A DNA stretch of 64,000 nt, taken from the NCBI RefSeq assembly GCF_009017255.1, contig NZ_WBZB01000039.1, positions 1-64,000 on the forward strand, in the 5' to 3' direction. Below are positions 17,007 to 26,213 of this stretch, in pieces; position 1 is the stretch's first letter, and each line of letters starts with the position of its first letter. Under the pieces are notes generated by a model. The model was given only the letters and a program-made list of their open reading frames with translations. It was not told the origin of the DNA and did no database searches. The position numbers were made by a program, and so were the translations under genes. The stretch is from Alkaliphilus serpentinus (GTDB lineage Bacteria > Bacillota > Clostridia > Peptostreptococcales > Natronincolaceae).

Positions 17007-17031
17007 AGAGCAATACCTATTGTACTGCTCT
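17007..17031 (-). terminator. Terminator of the LacI-family gene
   Basis: AGAGCAATAC and GTACTGCTCT pair, with a mismatch inside, and are followed on the minus strand by TTTTTAT. It lies about 65 bp after the LacI-family stop codon. Confidence 0.65.
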
Positions 17032-17094
17032 ACTTTACCCGATAGTACCTATGACTCTGTATTTTGCCTACTTTTACGACAATCTAGTAGATGA

Positions 17095-18105
17095 TCATCT
17101 ACTAGAATCCCTTTTAATAAATTCTGTATCAACTATATAGAAATTATGTTGTAATTTTCCATTGTCTATACCATCTAAAAGAAGTCTGGCTGCGTGATTT
17201 CCCAGGTCGGTTGCGTTGATTTCTACTGAGGTTAAGCTTGGGGTTAAATATTGTGCCAGTATAGTATTGTTAAAACCTGTAATAGATATTCCTTTAGGAA
17301 TCGCATAGCCCATCTCCTTAATAGCCCTCATACTACCATAGGCAATCAAATCGTCTGTAGTGACGATTGCATCAATATCATGAACCTTCCGCAGAAGCCT
17401 TAAGGTAGAACGATATCCCTCATCTTCAGTAAAATCTACCTCTACCACAAGATTAGAATCGTAATCTATGCCATGCTTATTTAAGGCCCTTTTATATCCT
17501 AAAAATCTATTTTGAGTAACCTTTAACTTCTGGTCTCCACCTAAGAAAGCGATCCTTTTATGGCCTGATTTAATAAGACTTTCTGTAACCTCAAACATGG
17601 CTACCTCGTTATTGTTATCTATCCATAGAATTTCATCCTTCTTTATTGGTGTACCAACTACAACAAAAGGAAAGTTGTTTTCCATAAGAAACTCTATATT
17701 TTTATCCTCTTCTCTTACGGTCATTAAAATTATTCCATCCACCCTTTTGGAATTAACAATCCTTATAATTTGCTCCAGTTCATCCTCTTCATTTCTAGCA
17801 GAAGATAGTAGAAGGGAATAGTTCTGACTCTCTAGGTATCTTGTAACCCCTAAAATAAACTGAGTAAAGAAGGGATTGACAAAGCTATCCTCAGCTGAAG
17901 CGGGAAGAATCATCCCTAAGGTCTGGGAGGATTTATTAGCAAGGCTTCTGGCTATCTCGTTTGGATGGTACCCTAATTCTTGTACGATTTCCTTTATTTT
18001 ATCTTTAGTGACCTGACTAATAAGGGGACTATTTTTTAAGGCCCTAGACACGGTGGATGTAGAAACCTGAGCTTTTTTTGCTACTTCCTTTATTGTAACC
18101 TTCAT
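17095..18105 (-). CDS. LacI family transcriptional regulator, probably of maltodextrin genes
   Basis: The 336-residue protein has an N-terminal LacI HTH, with TIKEVAKKAQVSTSTVSRAL (3-22) and hinge LGYHPNEIARSLANKSS. A periplasmic-binding-protein-like sensor domain follows (about 60-330). It sits between malE and malQ, and TGCAAAC-type palindromes occur upstream of both, so it is the likely local repressor with maltose or maltodextrin as inducer. CcpA could share the same sites. RBS AGAAGGAAG precedes the ATG. Confidence 0.9.
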   Translation of the reverse strand: MKVTIKEVAKKAQVSTSTVSRALKNSPLISQVTKDKIKEIVQELGYHPNEIARSLANKSSQTLGMILPASAEDSFVNPFFTQFILGVTRYLESQNYSLLLSSARNEEDELEQIIRIVNSKRVDGIILMTVREEDKNIEFLMENNFPFVVVGTPIKKDEILWIDNNNEVAMFEVTESLIKSGHKRIAFLGGDQKLKVTQNRFLGYKRALNKHGIDYDSNLVVEVDFTEDEGYRSTLRLLRKVHDIDAIVTTDDLIAYGSMRAIKEMGYAIPKGISITGFNNTILAQYLTPSLTSVEINATDLGNHAARLLLDGIDNGKLQHNFYIVDTEFIKRDSSR

Positions 18106-18201
18106 ATTAACGCTTCCTTCTATTAAATATTCTAAATTAACATTAATTTTATCATTATTTTCCTTTCAGGTGAATAGCTATTTCATTATTTATTTGTCTC
18201 T

Positions 18202-19710
18202 TTATCTACCTCGACCAGTTTTTTCTGTTACCTCAACAAGAAATTGTTCCATTTCAGGGGTCACCTGATTTTGTGTGAACCGCCAGTCCCAATTACCTCC
18301 TACTGTTCCTGGATAGTTCATTCGACCCTCATTATCTAAGCATAACACATCCTGCATAGGTATGATTGCTATCTGGGAGGCAGTGGTCATGGTTATTTCA
18401 ATCAACCTCCAACAAATCTCCTTGCCATCCATCCCTTTATGAATCCCGTAATATCTATCAAGAATATTCAACACATCGGTGGCACCAGTTTCAACTAGAC
18501 TTTTGTACCAGCCTAAAGAGGTTTCATTATCATGGGTTCCAGTATACACCACTGAATTAGCCTCAAAGCCCATTGGTCGTTGATTTCTTGGGTTATGAGG
18601 ACCAAAGGAAAACTGTATAATCTTCATACCAGGAAACTGAAACCTGTTCTTAAGATGATTTACTTCTGGAGTAATAAATCCTAAATCCTCTACTACAACA
18701 GGCAGCTCTTTAAGATGCTTGAAGATAGTTGTAAAAAGCTCTGCTCCCGGAGCTTTTACCCACTTCCCCGTTGCAGCTGTTGGAGCACTGGCTGGTATCT
18801 CCCAATAGGCTTCAAAGCCTCTGAAATGATCAATTCTTATGATATCTACTAGCTCCATCAGTTTTGCGAATCGATATCTCCACCATAGGAAATCATCTTC
18901 CATCATTTTATCCCATCTAAAGTGAGGATTACCCCATAACTGTCCGGTTTTACTAAAGTAATCCGGTGGAACTCCTGCTACCTTCGTAGGATTTCCTTTT
19001 TCATCAACCTCAAAAAGATGGGGCTGAGTCCATGCATCACTACTATCATAGGAAATAAATATAGGCAGGTCTCCTATAATTTTAATATGATTCTCATTGG
19101 CATAGGCTTTAAGCTCCTTCCATTGCTTATCAAAGATATATTGTAGAAAGTGATGAAATTCTATTTCTTCACGCAAAAGCTTTTTGTAGTGTTCTATCCC
19201 CTCTGGAGTCCTATAGGCAATTTTATCATCCCATTGGTTCCATGGCCTTTCATTATGATGATTTTTTAAAGCCATAAAAAAGCAGTAATCAAAAAGCCAG
19301 TAGCTATTATTTGATAGAAAGCTCTCATATTCTCCACTGTTATCTGCATTATTAAACCTACTAAAGGCCCTTCTAAAAACCTTCAATTTATAATCCATAG
19401 CTCTTTGAAATTCTACCCTTTTGTCATTAAACTTCGGAAGATCTTCTAAATCCTCCGGAAGAATCAAACCATCTTCCATTAATTTATCGATACTAATAAG
19501 ATAGGAGTTACCTGCAAAGGCTGAGAAGCCTTGATAGGGGGACTCGCCATATCCGGGAGGGGTTAGGGGAAGTATTTGCCACAGACTTTGCCTGCTTCTT
19601 ATTAGAAAATCTATAAATTCATAAGCCTCGTTTCCCATATCCCCAATGCCGTACTTAGAAGGCAGAGATGTGGGATGAAGGAGAATGCCACTGGATCTTT
19701 GCAATATCAT
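18202..19710 (-). CDS. malQ: 4-alpha-glucanotransferase (amylomaltase)
   Basis: MalQ transfers glucan segments between maltodextrins in the cytoplasm and releases glucose. The 502-residue length fits GH77. Motifs seen are the opening RSSGILLHPTSLPSKYGIGD, IIGDLPIFISYDSSDAW, IRIDHFRGFEAYWEIPA with the nucleophile Asp, VVEDLGFITPEV with the acid Glu, and YTGTHDNETSLGW. It degrades the sugars imported by MalEFG. A cre/LacI-like operator lies 31 bp upstream of its start, and RBS GGAGGG precedes the ATG. Confidence 0.97.
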   Translation of the reverse strand: MILQRSSGILLHPTSLPSKYGIGDMGNEAYEFIDFLIRSRQSLWQILPLTPPGYGESPYQGFSAFAGNSYLISIDKLMEDGLILPEDLEDLPKFNDKRVEFQRAMDYKLKVFRRAFSRFNNADNSGEYESFLSNNSYWLFDYCFFMALKNHHNERPWNQWDDKIAYRTPEGIEHYKKLLREEIEFHHFLQYIFDKQWKELKAYANENHIKIIGDLPIFISYDSSDAWTQPHLFEVDEKGNPTKVAGVPPDYFSKTGQLWGNPHFRWDKMMEDDFLWWRYRFAKLMELVDIIRIDHFRGFEAYWEIPASAPTAATGKWVKAPGAELFTTIFKHLKELPVVVEDLGFITPEVNHLKNRFQFPGMKIIQFSFGPHNPRNQRPMGFEANSVVYTGTHDNETSLGWYKSLVETGATDVLNILDRYYGIHKGMDGKEICWRLIEITMTTASQIAIIPMQDVLCLDNEGRMNYPGTVGGNWDWRFTQNQVTPEMEQFLVEVTEKTGRGR

Positions 19711-19741
19711 TTATTAACCCTCCATCCAAAATTAATAATTT

Positions 19742-19757
19742 ACGCAAACGCTTGCAT
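19742..19757 (-). promoter_or_regulatory. cre/LacI-type operator at malQ
   Basis: ACGCAAACGCTTGCAT is a palindrome closely similar to the malE operator at 16835-16850. It lies 31 bp upstream of malQ, and no clear promoter could be assigned beside it. Confidence 0.7.
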
Positions 19758-19772
19758 AATGCTTTATTTAAT

Positions 19773-19799
19773 AAGCGGCAGCCAAGCTCCCTACCGCTT
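19773..19799 (-). terminator. Hairpin at the end of the msmX-regulator unit
   Basis: AAGCGGTAG and CTGCCGCTT pair on the minus strand (one G-U) at the stop codon of the 19798-20781 gene. The following ATTAAATAAA is only moderately T-rich, so termination may be partial. Confidence 0.55.
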
Positions 19800-20781
19800 A
19801 TGTAATACTTTTTCTAAGAAGCCAACTAAGCTTAAAAAACATCGCATCATTAAACTTTCTTAAATCTAGGCCTGTATCTCTGTAAAATTTATCTAATCTG
19901 TAATTCAAGGTATTACGATGAATATATAGCTTTCCTGCTGCTTCACCTAAGTTCAAATCGCTATTTAATAGAACTTCCATTGTATAAACTAAATCTTCTT
20001 CCATCTTATCATATAGGTCTTTTTTAAAGTTTTCAATATATATTTTTCTTCTCTCTTTATAAGGGATTGAATAAATAAGCCTTTCCAGTTTAATATTTTC
20101 TGTATTCAGTACATGTTCACCAGGAAAGAAAACCTTCCCTATTTCAATAACCTCCATAGTCTCTTTAAATGCCTCATATATATCCTGAAGTTTATCATAG
20201 CCTCTACTTATGGTTATTTTAATATCTATAAGGAGTTCGGCATTGATGGTATCTCTAATTTGATTAGCTAGGGCGATGGGGTTATGACTATCCCCAGCAA
20301 CAAATAGAACTATGCCATAGTCCATCTCTACAGAAATGACCCTTTGATCCCCCTTAAAGGCAACGTTTAAAAGTTGTAGAGTATCTGTCATGTCGATATT
20401 CTCTTCCCCCTTTAAGAGGATAAGTCTGTATAAATCAGAGGCTTTCATCAATTGTTGCTTAGCCCTTTTCAATAGCAATGGATCATACTGACCTTTAAGC
20501 AAGGAGATTAATAACTCTTCTCTACTATAGCTGTTCTGATTATAGGTTTGAATAATCAGTAGTTCTAGCAGTTTCCAAACCTCTAGCCCAAGACGATCTT
20601 TAGATGCCAAGTATAGCTCATCATTCCCCTGTAGCTTTATGGAATATGTAAAATGATATTCTAAAAATTTGGCATCATTATTTTCGGTAGCTATTAGAAG
20701 GTTCTTATTTTCGTCAAATAAGGCCAGACTATAACCGATGCTGCTATTAAAATGCTTAAACAACTCATTTAATGCCTTCAT
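19798..20781 (-). CDS. CdaR/PucR-type transcriptional regulator
   Basis: The 327-residue protein has no DNA-binding domain at its N-terminus. Its C-terminus (about 270-322) carries the PucR-type HTH: LNLGEAAGKLYIHRNTLNYR followed by LDKFYRDTGLDLRKFNDAM. The middle resembles the GGDEF-like domain of CdaR regulators, and the N-terminus may be a sensor. It starts 18 bp after the MsmX-like ATPase gene and shares its transcript. Family members respond to small metabolites such as sugar acids. A role in regulating multi-sugar uptake is inferred from position only. RBS GAGGGA. Confidence 0.82.
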   Translation of the reverse strand: MKALNELFKHFNSSIGYSLALFDENKNLLIATENNDAKFLEYHFTYSIKLQGNDELYLASKDRLGLEVWKLLELLIIQTYNQNSYSREELLISLLKGQYDPLLLKRAKQQLMKASDLYRLILLKGEENIDMTDTLQLLNVAFKGDQRVISVEMDYGIVLFVAGDSHNPIALANQIRDTINAELLIDIKITISRGYDKLQDIYEAFKETMEVIEIGKVFFPGEHVLNTENIKLERLIYSIPYKERRKIYIENFKKDLYDKMEEDLVYTMEVLLNSDLNLGEAAGKLYIHRNTLNYRLDKFYRDTGLDLRKFNDAMFFKLSWLLRKSIT

Positions 20782-20799
20782 ATTGATCCCTCATTATCA

Positions 20800-21912
20800 T
20801 TAAAAGATTGCGACCTCTGTTTCTTTATCGAAAATGTGGATTTTATTTGGGTCAAAGGCCACGTTTATTTGGGTATTTGGTTTAATATTTGAAGAAGATG
20901 CACCGACTCTACCAGTGAAGCTATCCTTTCCAACCCTTAAGTAAATATAGGTTTCAGCACCCATAAGCTCTGATACTTCTATTGTGCCCTCTACAATACA
21001 ATTAGGATACTTTTTAAGAGTCAAATCATCATTATAGATGTCCTCTGGTCTTATACCCATTACTACATCTTTGTTTATATAGCCTTTATCAAGAAGCATC
21101 TTAGATTTTTCTTCAGTTAACTGAATTTTATTATGATCAAAAACAAATACAGTATGTTGGCCTTCTGTTAAAAGCTTTCCTTCTACAAAGTTCATTTGAG
21201 GGCTTCCAATAAACCCTGCAACAAACACATTGGTTGGATAATTATAAAGGTTTAGGGGTGTATCCACCTGTTGAACAATTCCATCCTTCATAACCACAAT
21301 TCTATCACCCATTGTCATAGCTTCTGTTTGATCGTGGGTTACATAAATAAAAGTTGTTTGAAGCTTCTGATGGAGTTTAGAAATCTCAGTTCTCATTTGT
21401 ACCCTAAGTTTTGCATCTAGATTTGAAAGGGGTTCATCCATCAAGAAAACCTTGGGCTCCCTAACAATAGCTCTACCTAAGGCAACCCTTTGCCTTTGTC
21501 CACCAGAAAGGGCCTTTGGCTTTCGCTTCAAATATTCCTCAATATTTAGGATTTTGGCGGCCTCCATAACCCTTTTGTTGATTTCATCCTTTGGTGTTTT
21601 TTTCAGTTTTAGTCCAAAGGCCATGTTTTCATATACTGTCATATGGGGATATAGTGCATAGTTTTGGAACACCATTGCTATATCCCTATCCTTTGGAGCA
21701 ACATCGTTTACTAATCGATCGTCAATGTATAGCTGACCTTGGGATATTTCCTCTAAGCCCGCAATCATCCTTAAAGTTGTAGATTTTCCACATCCTGAAG
21801 GACCTACCAACACAATGAATTCTTTATCGTTAATTTCTAAGTTGAAGTCCTTTACTGCAGTAATATTCCCTGGATAAACCTTATAAATGTTTTGAAGCGA
21901 TAATTTTGCCAA
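20800..21912 (-). CDS. msmX: Multi-sugar ABC transporter ATPase, MsmX/MalK (UgpC) type
   Basis: This 370-residue ATPase energises sugar import, probably through MalFG and perhaps other permeases. It has Walker [14 protein letters not shown]-loop [17 protein letters not shown], signature [15 protein letters not shown], Walker [16 protein letters not shown], and a C-terminal regulatory OB-type domain (about 240-370) ending NPNKIHIFD. The start is a TTG at 21912, before [15 protein letters not shown], with GGGAGG 8 bases upstream. A frame open to 22002 adds 30 residues unlike the family. It leads a unit with the CdaR/PucR-type gene. Confidence 0.93.
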   Translation of the reverse strand: MAKLSLQNIYKVYPGNITAVKDFNLEINDKEFIVLVGPSGCGKSTTLRMIAGLEEISQGQLYIDDRLVNDVAPKDRDIAMVFQNYALYPHMTVYENMAFGLKLKKTPKDEINKRVMEAAKILNIEEYLKRKPKALSGGQRQRVALGRAIVREPKVFLMDEPLSNLDAKLRVQMRTEISKLHQKLQTTFIYVTHDQTEAMTMGDRIVVMKDGIVQQVDTPLNLYNYPTNVFVAGFIGSPQMNFVEGKLLTEGQHTVFVFDHNKIQLTEEKSKMLLDKGYINKDVVMGIRPEDIYNDDLTLKKYPNCIVEGTIEVSELMGAETYIYLRVGKDSFTGRVGASSSNIKPNTQINVAFDPNKIHIFDKETEVAIF

Positions 21913-22164
21913 TTCTATAACCTCCCTATCAAAATATTTATTTGCCCCTATATATCCACAATAGGCAAACTTATAATAATATTCTATATTAAAGGAAGGC
22001 AATTAATAAATTGACAAAATTCACAAAATTTCAAAGCCACCTTGTACCAACGGCTTTAGATGGTTTGAAGACTGTCCCATGTCATCTTATAGTTTAATGC
22101 TATCATAATTTTGTTCAATATGACAGAAAAAGAATTTTACTAATTAGCAATTTAAGAAAAACAA
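21913..22164. other. Intergenic region upstream of msmX
   Basis: No gene, clear promoter or operator is visible between the msmX start and the peroxiredoxin terminator. The sequence is AT-rich. Confidence 0.5.
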
Positions 22165-22192
22165 ATAGGGACTGATATTTATCAATCCCTAT
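22165..22192 (-). terminator. Terminator of the peroxiredoxin gene
   Basis: ATAGGGA...TCCCTAT arms with further internal pairing (GATA/TATC) are followed on the minus strand by TTGTTTTTC, 25 bp after the stop codon. Confidence 0.75.
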
Positions 22193-22217
22193 CATTCTAA
22201 GGTTATCCCTTTAGATT

Positions 22218-22763
22218 TTATAAAGTTTCATCTCCCGGCATCCAATCGATGGGGCATAAGCCGCCACTTTGTAAGGCTTTTAAAACCCGTAAAGTTTCAT
22301 CAACACTTCTACCAACATTTAAATCATGAATTACAGAATATCTTAATATTCCTTCAGGATCAATAATAAATAATCCTCGAAGGGCTATACCTTCTTCCTC
22401 AATTAAAACCCCATAGTCTCTTGCAACTTTTTGGGTCATATCTGAAGCCAATGGAAGTTTAAGTTTTCCTAAGCCACCTTGATCAGCTGCAGCATTAATC
22501 CACGCCTTGTGGGAATGTTCACTATCTGTACTGACCCCTAATATATCTGCATTCATAGCTCTGAACTCATCTATCTTACTGTTATAACCTTTAATTTCTG
22601 TGGGGCAAACAAATGTAAAATCCAATGGATAAAAAAACATCACTAACCATTTTCCCTTGTAACCATTTAGAGTTACACTCCCAAAGTTTTTACCCTCACC
22701 ATCAACTGTTTTCATCTCGAAGTGTGGTGCCTTAAGTCCAACTGTTCTTTCCGCCATAATCAT
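22218..22763 (-). CDS. Typical 2-Cys peroxiredoxin (AhpC/Prx)
   Basis: This enzyme reduces hydrogen peroxide and organic hydroperoxides in the cytoplasm. The peroxidatic Cys lies in DFTFVCPTEIKGYN near residue 50, and the resolving Cys in the C-terminal GGLCPIDWMPGDETL. I start at the ATG at 22763 (181 residues), 4 bases after AGGAGG; the ATG at 22757 (MAERTVG) is equally possible. A longer in-frame extension to 22826 has no RBS. A glutaredoxin gene lies divergently 174 bp away. Confidence 0.93.
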   Translation of the reverse strand: MIMAERTVGLKAPHFEMKTVDGEGKNFGSVTLNGYKGKWLVMFFYPLDFTFVCPTEIKGYNSKIDEFRAMNADILGVSTDSEHSHKAWINAAADQGGLGKLKLPLASDMTQKVARDYGVLIEEEGIALRGLFIIDPEGILRYSVIHDLNVGRSVDETLRVLKALQSGGLCPIDWMPGDETL

Positions 22764-22936
22764 TTTACCTCCTATTAATAATAATTTGTCCATTATATTA
22801 TATCCACTGCTTTTCAATTTAAACATAATTATTATTAATTAATATTGATTATTATTTAAAGTTTTCATATCTTTGTTAATGTCTAGTAAAATGGGTATTA
22901 TATAATAAGTATTAATATAGCATAAGGAGGATGATT

Positions 22937-23191
22937 ATGAAGGAAGTAAAGATTTATACTAAGAACTATTGTCCCTATTGCAAGAAGGCTGTAGCCTTAC
23001 TTAAAAGTAAAAGCTTAAACCTTGAAGAAATTGATGTAACCTATGATGAGGATACATTTAAAGAAGTATCGTTAAAAACAGGGTGGGATACAGTGCCTCA
23101 GATTTTTATTGATGGACAATTTGTAGGGGGCTGTGACGATATTCATCAGTTAGATGAAAAAGGAGAACTCAATAAACTTTTAGGGATATAA
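22937..23191 (+). CDS. Glutaredoxin, GrxC type
   Basis: The 84-residue thioredoxin-fold protein has the redox motif CPYC near the N-terminus (KNYCPYCKKAV), the cis-proline region TVPQIFID, and the glutathione-contact GGCDD. The start is the ATG at 22937, since AAGGAGG ends 6 bases upstream; an ATG at 22931 abuts the RBS directly. Its position next to a peroxiredoxin gene on the opposite strand hints at a shared redox role. Confidence 0.93.
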   Translation: MKEVKIYTKNYCPYCKKAVALLKSKSLNLEEIDVTYDEDTFKEVSLKTGWDTVPQIFIDGQFVGGCDDIHQLDEKGELNKLLGI

Positions 23192-23222
23192 ATCCCTTGT
23201 TGGTACCATGATTAAAATAGTG

Positions 23223-23270
23223 AAAACCAGCATCCTAAACTTTTTTTAGTAGGTTTAGGATGCTGGTTTT
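23223..23270 (+). terminator. Terminator of the glutaredoxin gene
   Basis: A long perfect stem AAAACCAGCATCCTAAAC/GTTTAGGATGCTGGTTTT encloses a T-rich loop and ends in a T tract. It can also act on the minus strand. Confidence 0.88.
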
Positions 23271-23304
23271 TATAGCAATTAAAAAAATATTACTTCAATC
23301 ATTT

Positions 23305-23481
23305 TTACTCATTTAAATCCATTACGGGTACTTCTCTAGTTTCTGCCGAGAATATATCGTCTTTAATTTTTGCTGTATTACTACCGCTATTCAACTCTGC
23401 AATCCAGATATTCTTTCCTCTATAGCTGACAGGTATCCTATTTTGAGAACTAAATATTTCTTGCGCTCTTTTCATATCCAT
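23305..23481 (-). CDS. sspH: H-type small acid-soluble spore protein
   Basis: This 58-residue protein begins MDMKRAQEIFSSQNRIPV and continues with SYRGKNIWIAEL and ETREVPVMDLNE. It matches the SspH family, with its MDxxRAxEI start, the VxYxGxxVWI core and a V-V-x-L end. SASP proteins are made in the forespore, so this marks a spore former. AGGGAG lies 8 bases before the ATG, and an ATG two codons inside is also possible. No forespore sigma site was identified with certainty. Confidence 0.88.
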   Translation of the reverse strand: MDMKRAQEIFSSQNRIPVSYRGKNIWIAELNSGSNTAKIKDDIFSAETREVPVMDLNE

Positions 23482-23565
23482 TTTAAAACACTCCCTAATT
23501 AATATTTTATATCTTTATTGTTTCAATAAAATATTAGAAAATACATATATATATGCTGATACAAT

Positions 23566-23588
23566 AAAAAGCCCTATTGCTAGGGCTC
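23566..23588 (-). terminator. Terminator of the GGDEF-EAL gene
   Basis: AGCCCTA/TAGGGCT with a TTGC loop is followed on the minus strand by TTTTTATTG, 15 bp after the stop codon. Confidence 0.85.
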
Positions 23589-23603
23589 AAATCTATCAAG
23601 AAT

Positions 23604-25712
23604 TTAATCAGCAAGGGCCTCTTGGAGGTTAGTATTTTGCTCCTTTAGCAATTCTTCCATTTCCATTGCCGGAATTGGTGGTTTAAAATAATATCCTTGA
23701 ATGTAATTGCATCCTTTACCCCTTAAGAGTTCCAGTTGTTCTTCAGTTTCTACTCCTTCTGCCACAACCATTAGATTTAGACTATGGGATAAGGCAATCA
23801 CAGCATCGGTTATTGCAGCGTCGTTTGTGTTATTGGTTAAGTTACAAATAAATGACCTATCAATTTTAATTTTATGAATGGTAAATTTTTTTAGATAGCC
23901 TAAGGATGAGTATCCTGTTCCAAAATCGTCAATACATATTTCAATCCCCATCTTCCTAAGATTTTCAATAACCTTTATTGTAAAAACAACATTTTGCATA
24001 GCTGCTGTCTCGGTAATCTCCAGCTCTAGACTGTTACCGCAAAAATTGGTGTTGTTGATGGTTTTTATAATGGTTTTTAAAAGGTTTTCGTGCTGAAAAT
24101 GATGAGGTGAAATATTTACAGCTAGCCTAAGGGATTTATTGTATTTTTGCTGCCATTCCTTTACTTGGTTACATGCAGTATGTAAAACCCATTCCTCCAT
24201 TGGAATAATCAAGCCTGTCTCCTCAGCTATTGGTATAAAATGAGATGGTGAAATCATCCCTAATTCAGGATGCTTCCAACGTATTAAAGCTTCTACTCCA
24301 ACGATTTGGTTGCAGGTTATGTCAACCTGTGGTTGATAGTATACCTCAAAATCCTCCCTTTCTAAGGACTTGCGCATGCTGTTCTCTAAGATATGTCTTT
24401 GGTAAACCATTTTTTGTAGGTCCTCTGAGTAAAAATTGTATTTATTCTTACCGCTATCCTTCGCTTTATACATGGCTAATTCTGAGTTTTTCAATAGATC
24501 TACAGGGCTACCACCATCTCTGGGATATATAGCAATACCGATACTGGGTGTTATATGAATCTCTTGAGTCCCTAGATTGAGGGGCTTATTAAAATGGTTA
24601 AGGATTTCTTTTGCTACAAGATCAGGAGTTTCGGATTGAGTTACATTCTGTAGAAGTATTACAAACTCATCTCCACCTAGTCTAGCTACTAAATCATCGG
24701 GAGTTAACAGTTCCTTAAATTTAGCTGCCACCTTAATTAATAAGTCATCTCCAACATTATGACCAAGACTATCATTAATGTGCTTAAAACGGTCTAAATC
24801 AATAAAGAGAAGGGCAAAGCTCTTCTTCTTTCTATAGAAATGTGCTATCCCTTGGGTAAGCTTATCTAAAAAGTGGGTTCTATTCGGTAGCCCAGTTAGT
24901 GGATCGTGATAGGACTGATAACGGATGGTTTCTTCTGCAGATTTCAGATCGGTAATATCTATAAAGGTTGTTACAACTTCTTTGGGAGTATTGCTTTTAT
25001 CAAGTATCGGTTGGGCATTAACCAATAACCACCTATATTGCTTAGTGGTAGGATGTATGATTCCTATAGTAGCATTTCTAATAGGTTTGCAAGTTTTCAT
25101 CACCAGCATGGCTGGATGGTTTTCCTTTGTAAGGATTTTACCATCGGGATATATTAAGCTTCCTTCTGTATCCAAAATTGTGGTCCCCTTCATATCCTCC
25201 ATCGATAGCCCTAGAATTTCTGCCGCTATATTGTTGACATCAATTATTTTACCGGTGCTATCCTGAACAATAACCCCGCCAGAGATGGCTTCATATAAGC
25301 TTTTATAACGCCTTTCACTGGCATCTAATGCCCTTTTACTAAGCTCCTTCTCCTCTATTTGTTCTTGTAATATAATTCCATATTTTTTTAGCTCACTGTA
25401 GGTGATACTAAGCTCCCGATGGGATTTATGTAACTGTTCCATATATTTACTTAAGATTAGATATAAAATTGCTGTAGTTATTACTACATAAAACCAACCT
25501 TTGAAGGTTTGTATATAGGTTAATCGATTTTTATCTGTTACGATAAAATTTAAGACCTTATCCGACAATATAATCCAAAGTATACCCATAGTAAGATACA
25601 ACAAGGATGTTTTTTCAGGGACTCCACCATAGGATGTCCTGCCTGCTTGCTTATACATTATAAATACGATTAAAAACAGTGGAATTAGGCTCAAAAAAAT
25701 TGGTAACCCCAT
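23604..25712 (-). CDS. PAS-GGDEF-EAL cyclic-di-GMP signalling protein
   Basis: The 702-residue protein has two or three N-terminal membrane helices (about 5-21, 38-55, 74-90) and a short coiled region. A PAS domain follows (about 135-258), then a GGDEF domain (about 268-430) with intact LGGDEF near 347-352, and an EAL domain (about 440-690) with EALIRW and DDFGTGYSSL. Both catalytic motifs look intact, so it could make and break cyclic di-GMP. I choose the ATG at 25712, 6 bases after GAGGGGG; an ATG at 25718 overlaps the RBS. It appears monocistronic. Confidence 0.93.
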   Translation of the reverse strand: MGLPIFLSLIPLFLIVFIMYKQAGRTSYGGVPEKTSLLYLTMGILWIILSDKVLNFIVTDKNRLTYIQTFKGWFYVVITTAILYLILSKYMEQLHKSHRELSITYSELKKYGIILQEQIEEKELSKRALDASERRYKSLYEAISGGVIVQDSTGKIIDVNNIAAEILGLSMEDMKGTTILDTEGSLIYPDGKILTKENHPAMLVMKTCKPIRNATIGIIHPTTKQYRWLLVNAQPILDKSNTPKEVVTTFIDITDLKSAEETIRYQSYHDPLTGLPNRTHFLDKLTQGIAHFYRKKKSFALLFIDLDRFKHINDSLGHNVGDDLLIKVAAKFKELLTPDDLVARLGGDEFVILLQNVTQSETPDLVAKEILNHFNKPLNLGTQEIHITPSIGIAIYPRDGGSPVDLLKNSELAMYKAKDSGKNKYNFYSEDLQKMVYQRHILENSMRKSLEREDFEVYYQPQVDITCNQIVGVEALIRWKHPELGMISPSHFIPIAEETGLIIPMEEWVLHTACNQVKEWQQKYNKSLRLAVNISPHHFQHENLLKTIIKTINNTNFCGNSLELEITETAAMQNVVFTIKVIENLRKMGIEICIDDFGTGYSSLGYLKKFTIHKIKIDRSFICNLTNNTNDAAITDAVIALSHSLNLMVVAEGVETEEQLELLRGKGCNYIQGYYFKPPIPAMEMEELLKEQNTNLQEALAD

Positions 25713-25814
25713 ATCCATCCCCCTCTATATCCTTTATTGTATGTTTGTACCCTTAACCAACAAAAGTAAACGAAATATTACATAAATATAGAAATTAATT
25801 AATAAATTTACAGA

Positions 25815-26195
25815 TTATAATAGATTCGACAGGACAAAGGCTTCCCTTTCTGACAGATGCTCTATTAAATACCTGAGTTTTACAATTTCTCCAAGGGTGT
25901 AGGTTTTATCTTTTAAATCTGAATAGGTATCTATTTTTCGGATGGCGACTTCAATTGCATCCAAATTATAATGCTCTAAAAACAAAACCCAAATCTTAGA
26001 CTTTTCTTCCCAGTCTTCTTTAAGAAGCCCTAAGGTTTCCCTTGTCATTTCCCAATTTTCATCATCAATATACCCTTCTAATTTCGTTATCTCCTCTGAT
26101 AATTCTTCACATCCATTTTGAACATAATTTTGAAATACTGTAGCTCCAATAAAAAAAATGATTACTAGAATAATCGTTCCAATAACTGCCTTCAT
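25815..26195 (-). CDS. DUF4363 family protein
   Basis: This 126-residue protein has one N-terminal hydrophobic segment (about 4-24) that could be an anchor or a signal, followed by an acidic, mostly helical extracellular domain with WEEKSKIWVLFLEHYNLDAIE. It fits the DUF4363 family, which is often linked to DUF421 genes; its function is unknown. It starts at the ATG at 26195, 6 bases after GGGGAGG, and lies 18 bp behind the DUF421 gene. Confidence 0.82.
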   Translation of the reverse strand: MKAVIGTIILVIIFFIGATVFQNYVQNGCEELSEEITKLEGYIDDENWEMTRETLGLLKEDWEEKSKIWVLFLEHYNLDAIEVAIRKIDTYSDLKDKTYTLGEIVKLRYLIEHLSEREAFVLSNLL

Positions 26196-26213
26196 AAGTA
26201 CCCTCCCCATTTG

